DNA from: Desulfobulbus alkaliphilus
GTDB taxonomy: Bacteria; Desulfobacterota; Desulfobulbia; Desulfobulbales; Desulfobulbaceae
Reading direction: 5' to 3'
NCBI RefSeq assembly: GCF_016918545.1
Contig: NZ_JAFFQC010000033.1
Location: forward strand, 1 to 37,632
Length of the DNA: 37,632 nucleotides
Part shown: positions 34,086 to 37,632 of the stretch, piece by piece
Position numbering within the stretch: the first letter of the stretch is position 1
How the letters are laid out: each line of letters starts with the position of its first letter
Program-made: the position numbers and the translations under genes
The notes under the pieces: model-generated
What the model saw: the letters and a program-made list of their open reading frames with translations, nothing else
Told to the model about the DNA's origin: nothing
The model's database searches: none

Positions 34086-34444
34086 ATACCTTCAGAATCG
34101 GGATGCTGGTCATGATCGACCGCAGAGACAACAGGACGAATACGACAGGACCTGTTCATATAGCAGAGAGCTTTTTTTCCCAGGACAACGAACGTATGCA
34201 CCCGCAACTGGCATGCACGCCAGGGCAGAGAAACCGGCTGAACTCAGGCAAGGCGGCAAGTGTGGCGGGAGGGCGAGAGGAATTGCTGGAAATACGCATT
34301 CCGGGTACTATAGCACAAAACACACTGAAGGAAAGCCTTATACCCCTTTTTCGCCCCAGGAGAGCGAGGGGAAAGTGCAAAGCACAAGGCGCAAGAATTT
34401 TCAGTGGACCCATTTTTGATCCGCACCAGAGGAAGCAACGCGAT
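34086..34444. other. 359-bp leader region of ettA, no gene supported
   Basis: An in-frame extension of ettA runs back to 34103, but its translation has no resemblance to ABC-F proteins, so I treat it as non-coding leader. No element, riboswitch or convincing promoter was recognised. Confidence 0.5.
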
Positions 34445-36130
34445 ATGAGCAACGAACCAAACAAGATCATCTATTCGATGATCAAAGTGAGCAAACGATA
34501 CAACCAGAAGCAGATCCTCAAAGATATCTCCCTGTCTTACTTTTACGGGGCCAAAATCGGGGTCCTGGGCCTGAACGGCTCGGGCAAAAGTACCCTCCTG
34601 CGCATTCTGGCCGGCATAGACAGGGAATATGAGGGCAGAACCGCCCTTTCCGAGGGCTATACCGTTGATTATCTGCCCCAGGAACCCATGCTCGATCCGG
34701 AAAAGACCGTGCGTGAAATAGTGGAGGAAGGAGCCCAGGCAACGGTTGACCTGCTCGATGAATTCAACGCCATCAATGAGCAGTTCGCCGAACCCATGGA
34801 TGATGACGCCATGCAGGCCCTGCTGGACCGCCAGGCCCAAGTCCAGGACAAACTCGATGCCATGGACGCCTGGAACCTGGACAGCCGCCTGGAGATGGCC
34901 ATGGACGCCCTGCGCTGTCCGCCGGCCGAGGTCAAGACCGGAATTCTCTCCGGCGGGGAACAACGACGGGTGGCACTCTGCCGGATCCTGTTGAAAAATC
35001 CCGACATCCTGCTCCTCGACGAGCCGACCAACCACCTGGATGCCGAATCGGTCTCCTGGCTGGAACAACACCTGCAAAAATATGCGGGCACGGTCATCGC
35101 CGTGACCCATGACCGCTATTTTCTCGATAACGTTGCCGGCTGGATCCTGGAGTTGGATCGTGGCCAGGGCATCCCCTGGAAGGGCAATTACTCATCCTGG
35201 TTGGAACAGAAAGGAAAACGGCTCGCCAAGGAAGAGAAAAAAGAGAGTGAACGTCAGCGCACCCTGCAGCGCGAACTGGAATGGATCCGGATGAGCCCGA
35301 AAGGACGCCGAAGCAAATCCAAAGCCCGCATCACCGCATACGAAAAACTCCTTGACCAGCAGAAGGAAAAATCCAGCAGTGAGGTGGAAATCTACATTCC
35401 CCCCGGCCCTCGGCTTGGCAAACTGGTCATCGAAGCTCAGGCCGTGAGCAAGGCCTATGACGACCGGTTGCTGATGGAGAACCTCAGTTTCTCCCTGCCG
35501 CCCGGCGGAATTGTCGGCATTATCGGGCCCAACGGTGCCGGTAAGACGACCCTGTTCCGGATGATCACCGGCCAGGAACAGCCCGACGCCGGCACCATTC
35601 GCATCGGTGAAACCGTCAAGCTCGCCTATGTGGACCAGTCACGGGAGACCCTCGACCCGAACCAGACCATCTGGCAGGCCATCTCCGAAGGACAGGAAAC
35701 CGTCTGGCTTGGGACCCGTGAGGTCAATTCCCGTGCGTATGTCGCCCGATTTAATTTCACCGGCAGTGACCAGCAGAACAAGGTCGGCGAAATTTCCGGT
35801 GGTCAGCGCAACCGGGTGCACCTGGCCCGCATGCTCAAGGAGGGAGCCAATGTGCTCCTCCTTGACGAACCAACCAACGATCTGGATGTCAACACCATGC
35901 GTGCCCTGGAAGAAGCGCTGGAAAACTTTGCCGGCTGCGCCGTGATCATCAGCCACGATCGCTGGTTTTTAGACCGCATCGCCACCCATATCATGGCCTT
36001 TGAAGGTAATTCCGAAGTCGTCTGGTTCGAGGGCAACTACTCTGATTACGAGCGCGACTATAAGACCCGTAAGGGCGCTGATGCCGACCAGCCCCACCGC
36101 ATCCGCTACCGCCAGTTGACTCGTACCTGA
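34445..36130 (+). CDS. ettA: energy-dependent translational throttle protein EttA (ABC-F)
   Basis: 561 aa from the ATG at 34445 (MSNEPNKIIYSMIKVSKRYN), with GAGGAAG about 9 nt upstream. An ABC-F ATPase that binds the ribosomal E site and gates elongation according to energy state. Two ABC domains: Walker A GLNGSGKST (42-50) and GPNGAGKTT (about 363-371); signatures LSGGEQRRVAL and ISGGQRNRVHLAR; Walker B LLLDEPTNHLD and LLLDEPTNDLD. The EttA arm insertion (about 90-140) and the linker between domains (SERQRTLQRELEWIRMSPKG, about 275-294) are present, as is RRSKSKARI. Length matches E. coli EttA (555 aa). Convergent with the DUF3047 gene across a hairpin. Confidence 0.96.
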   Translation: MSNEPNKIIYSMIKVSKRYNQKQILKDISLSYFYGAKIGVLGLNGSGKSTLLRILAGIDREYEGRTALSEGYTVDYLPQEPMLDPEKTVREIVEEGAQATVDLLDEFNAINEQFAEPMDDDAMQALLDRQAQVQDKLDAMDAWNLDSRLEMAMDALRCPPAEVKTGILSGGEQRRVALCRILLKNPDILLLDEPTNHLDAESVSWLEQHLQKYAGTVIAVTHDRYFLDNVAGWILELDRGQGIPWKGNYSSWLEQKGKRLAKEEKKESERQRTLQRELEWIRMSPKGRRSKSKARITAYEKLLDQQKEKSSSEVEIYIPPGPRLGKLVIEAQAVSKAYDDRLLMENLSFSLPPGGIVGIIGPNGAGKTTLFRMITGQEQPDAGTIRIGETVKLAYVDQSRETLDPNQTIWQAISEGQETVWLGTREVNSRAYVARFNFTGSDQQNKVGEISGGQRNRVHLARMLKEGANVLLLDEPTNDLDVNTMRALEEALENFAGCAVIISHDRWFLDRIATHIMAFEGNSEVVWFEGNYSDYERDYKTRKGADADQPHRIRYRQLTRT

Positions 36131-36144
36131 GTAGTCCATGTCAC

Positions 36145-36170
36145 CCCGGGCAAGGCTCCCCTTGCCTGGG
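36145..36170. terminator. stem-loop between ettA and the DUF3047 gene
   Basis: CCCGGGCAAGG (36145-36155) pairs with CCTTGCCTGGG (36160-36170) with one G-T and a 4-nt loop, 14 bp past the ettA stop. No T run on either strand, so the terminator role is uncertain. Confidence 0.6.
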
Positions 36171-36181
36171 CACCCCACTGC

Positions 36182-36853
36182 TTACGGATGTTCCCCGGAA
36201 AAATAGATATCACCGTAATAGGCAACGGCCTGCTGGCCGGTATCGTCGGTGTCAGTCATGATGGCGATGGCATCCAGGTGCGTATACCGTGATCCCAGCA
36301 GACGCTGGGCATCGGCCAGAACATTACGGCTTTCCGTGACCCAGCGGCCGCTCAGGCCGTCACCGCTCTGTTGCGCAATCATTATCGCATTGCTCGTATA
36401 GGCATTGGGCCAGACGCTGCCGACCTCCTGATGACTGGACCAAACATAATTCAGGGCCCGAGTCCGCCAGAATAAGGCCCCGCCGGAGAACACCACATAG
36501 ATCCGCGCCGCATAGTCATCACCCGCCTTGCTCCACTCCTGATCATTGTCCAGGACGTTCTCAATACGCCAGGACCAGTGGAGAAAAGGTGTGCGGTGAA
36601 GATCGACGTTCACCTTTCTGAACAAGCCCGAGGCACTGCCGTTGCTGAAGGCTCGTACAGCCGGCCCGGTACCACTGTCAACCACTGAATACTCCGTGCT
36701 CCCCTGGAAGGATTTCTCCTCCCACTCCGACAGATCCGATGCGATCAGAACCGTGATCCGCTCCGACTCCGCCCAGATCGGGCCAACCGGCCACAGGGCT
36801 GCTCCAGCCAGCACAATGGTTGCCATCATCCCCTGCCATTTTTTTCTGTCCAT
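36182..36853 (-). CDS. DUF3047 exported protein
   Basis: 223 aa. A Sec signal peptide covers about residues 1-28 (MMATIVLAGAALWPVGPIWA, cleavage after AWA-like IWA). The mature part matches the DUF3047 pattern: LHWSWRIENVLDNDQEWSKA, GDDYAARIYVVFSGG, the aromatic LNYVWSSHQ segment, and a C-terminal IAIMTDTDDTGQQAVAYYGD. The DYAARIYV and DTDDTG motifs are hallmarks of this periplasmic family, whose function is unknown. GGGGAG precedes the ATG at 36853, and the L end of a dispersed element lies only 12 bp further upstream, so its transcript probably starts inside the element. Confidence 0.92.
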   Translation of the reverse strand: MDRKKWQGMMATIVLAGAALWPVGPIWAESERITVLIASDLSEWEEKSFQGSTEYSVVDSGTGPAVRAFSNGSASGLFRKVNVDLHRTPFLHWSWRIENVLDNDQEWSKAGDDYAARIYVVFSGGALFWRTRALNYVWSSHQEVGSVWPNAYTSNAIMIAQQSGDGLSGRWVTESRNVLADAQRLLGSRYTHLDAIAIMTDTDDTGQQAVAYYGDIYFSGEHP

Positions 36854-36865
36854 GCAACATCTCCC

Positions 36866-36992
36866 CTTCTATCCGTGACGGCTGGACTCTTGTTATGGAT
36901 ATATCAAGCTGTCATCATCTTATAATTGTAGCGAAATCCTTGATAAGGCCCTTCACCAGCCGCCCTTGGAGACATTCGCTCACGGACCCAGG
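36866..36992 (+). repeat. dispersed element, short class
   Basis: About 127 bp. The L end is diverged (TTCTATCCGTGACGG), R end GCTCACGGACCCAGG, no long hairpin. It abuts the DUF3047 start region and so provides its upstream sequence. No flanking duplication recognised. Confidence 0.88.
36919..36946 (-). promoter_or_regulatory. promoter-like signal inside the element, towards DUF3047
   Basis: TTATCA (36946-36941) and TATAAG (36924-36919) spaced by 16 bp on the minus strand, giving an expected leader of about 60 nt for the DUF3047 gene. No other promoter can fit between the element and the start codon. Confidence 0.4.
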
Positions 36993-37064
36993 CTAGGTAA
37001 AGCTCTTCATAGAAATAACCATTGACGCTCCAATCACTTTTTTTTAGATAAAAGGTTAGATGAT

Positions 37065-37282
37065 CCTGAATCCGTGAGCGTTCGACCGTGCGTCAGCTTC
37101 GTTGTTCGTAACCGTTCGATTAAATTATACTTTATCGGACGGTTACGGGCAATGAAGATGGCGTGCGGACGAATGCCCCGAAGGGCGGCTGTTGAAAGTT
37201 TTTTTCAAGGGTTTAGTTGCAAATATAACATGCTTGCAGCAAGATATACCCAAAACAAGAGTCCAGCCGTCACTGATTCAGG
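37065..37282 (-). repeat. dispersed element, full-length, best preserved, perfect 5-bp duplication
   Basis: 218 bp, reverse, from CCTGAATCCGTGAGCG to TCACTGATTCAGG. Flanked by ATGAT on both sides (37060-37064, 37283-37287). Long hairpin about 37083-37165 intact, small hairpin GCCCCGAAGGGC intact. A good reference copy. Confidence 0.95.
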
Positions 37283-37378
37283 ATGATGGTAACAAATCGG
37301 CCCGGCGATTGCTTTCTTTTGGGGTCGGTCGACACCCGGTCATCGGTGCAGGCAAGCTCCTCCCCTGCGACCTGTCTG

Positions 37379-37425
37379 CTGACTCAACCAACCTTCTCCA
37401 TTTTCTCTATGTGGTTGAGGGTCAG
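37379..37425 (+). promoter_or_regulatory. stem-loop in the leader of the last gene
   Basis: CTGACTCAACCA (37379-37390) pairs with TGGTTGAGGGTCAG (37412-37425) with a 2-nt bulge, 33 bp before the start codon. It may shape the leader of the exported protein gene; no known riboswitch is recognised. Confidence 0.3.
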
Positions 37426-37457
37426 TTCTCGGGGCCCCCGAGACTCACTGTGCGCAC

Positions 37458-37632
37458 ATGAAGATCACCCGAAACGAATATCCCCCGCCGCCTCACTGTC
37501 ATTGGCTGGTCCGGACACGACTTGTTGCCGTTCTCATCTGCGGTTTGCTCCTGGTTGCTCCTCCCCTGCCCCTTGTTGCCAACCAATCAGCGAACAATGA
37601 ACGTACCAGTCCATCCGCCTCCCCCATATCCC
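37458..37632 (+). CDS. N terminus of an exported protein, cut by the window end
   Basis: 58 codons open to the window edge, starting with ATG at 37458. Basic N-region (HWLVRTR), hydrophobic core (LVAVLICGLLLVAPPLPLVA) and a polar, Ser/Asn-rich start of the mature chain (NQSANNERTSPSASP) make a clear Sec signal peptide with a long n-region. No ribosome site is obvious, and a stem-loop and a complete dispersed element lie upstream. Nothing of the mature domain is visible, so no function can be given. Confidence 0.6.
   Translation, partial: MKITRNEYPPPPHCHWLVRTRLVAVLICGLLLVAPPLPLVANQSANNERTSPSASPIS

Noticed and set aside
34103-34444. N-terminal extension of ettA by 114 residues
   Set aside because: The extension shows no ABC-F similarity; the ATG at 34445 has a ribosome site and gives the standard EttA length.
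120-37282. Dispersed repeats considered as a CRISPR array or integron attC sites
   Set aside because: Copies are 1-5 kb apart, 110-220 bp long, in both orientations, with target duplications; no short regularly spaced units, no cas genes, no integrase, and no attC core motifs.

Overview
The window reads as chromosome from a free-living, moderately GC-rich, probably anaerobic Gram-negative bacterium. The closest fit is the Desulfobacterota, and Desulfobulbales-type sulfate reducers in particular. That placement is inference from gene content: GTP-type PEP carboxykinase, oxygen-sensitive-type IlvD, PilT, SecB, and small soluble kinase/receiver modules. No 16S or other marker is present. Nearly everything is core metabolism or information processing. 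No CRISPR array, prophage, tRNA, rRNA or transposase gene was seen.

Layout. 0.2-6.8 kb is central carbon: glycogen phosphorylase (glgP), GTP-PEP carboxykinase (pckG) and a convergent transketolase, with a strong bidirectional terminator between the last two. 7.0-10.7 kb holds a small DUF7352-like gene, purU, an unknown gene and a NYN-nuclease/cold-shock-like fusion. 10.9-13.9 kb is the guaB-guaA operon. 14.8-18.7 kb holds yciO, then rpsA-ihfB on the minus strand and a zinc-ribbon/pseudo-receiver gene downstream of pilT (18.8-20.0 kb). 20.4-23.9 kb holds ilvD, a TPR-like gene and a cold-shock protein. About 1 kb follows with no supportable gene, then glyQ (without glyS), uvrA, secB, a lipoprotein, a receiver / kinase-like phosphotransferase / receiver operon, a UPF0316 membrane protein, ettA, a DUF3047 exported protein and the start of another exported protein cut by the window edge.

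The outstanding feature is a dispersed non-coding element. I find 17 copies with both ends recognisable, one collapsed end-to-end footprint and four single-end or decayed fragments, about 7% of the window, all between genes. Each has about 13-bp terminal inverted repeats (CCTGAATCCGTGA / TCACGGATCCAGG). Six copies are flanked by perfect 5-bp direct repeats, a seventh by a 4/5 match, and one has inserted inside another copy with a 6-bp duplication. The family is modular: about 110-136 bp without an internal hairpin, about 181-184 bp with roughly half of it, and about 215-220 bp with the complete long hairpin. I read it as a very dense MITE family moved in trans, possibly by an IS1380-type transposase. 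'Forward' (+) below means the end CCTGAATCCGTGACGG (L end) comes first; the other end (CCTGGATCCGTGAGCG read inward) is the R end.

The elements sit between transcription units and are absent inside the putative operons (guaBA, rpsA-ihfB, pilT-18058, the three-gene signalling operon). Several lie 2-14 bp after stop codons, and many place a promoter-like TTGTCA-N16-TATAAT signal pointing out of the L end towards a neighbouring start codon. Many small open frames in the intergenic regions are simply translations of this repeat.
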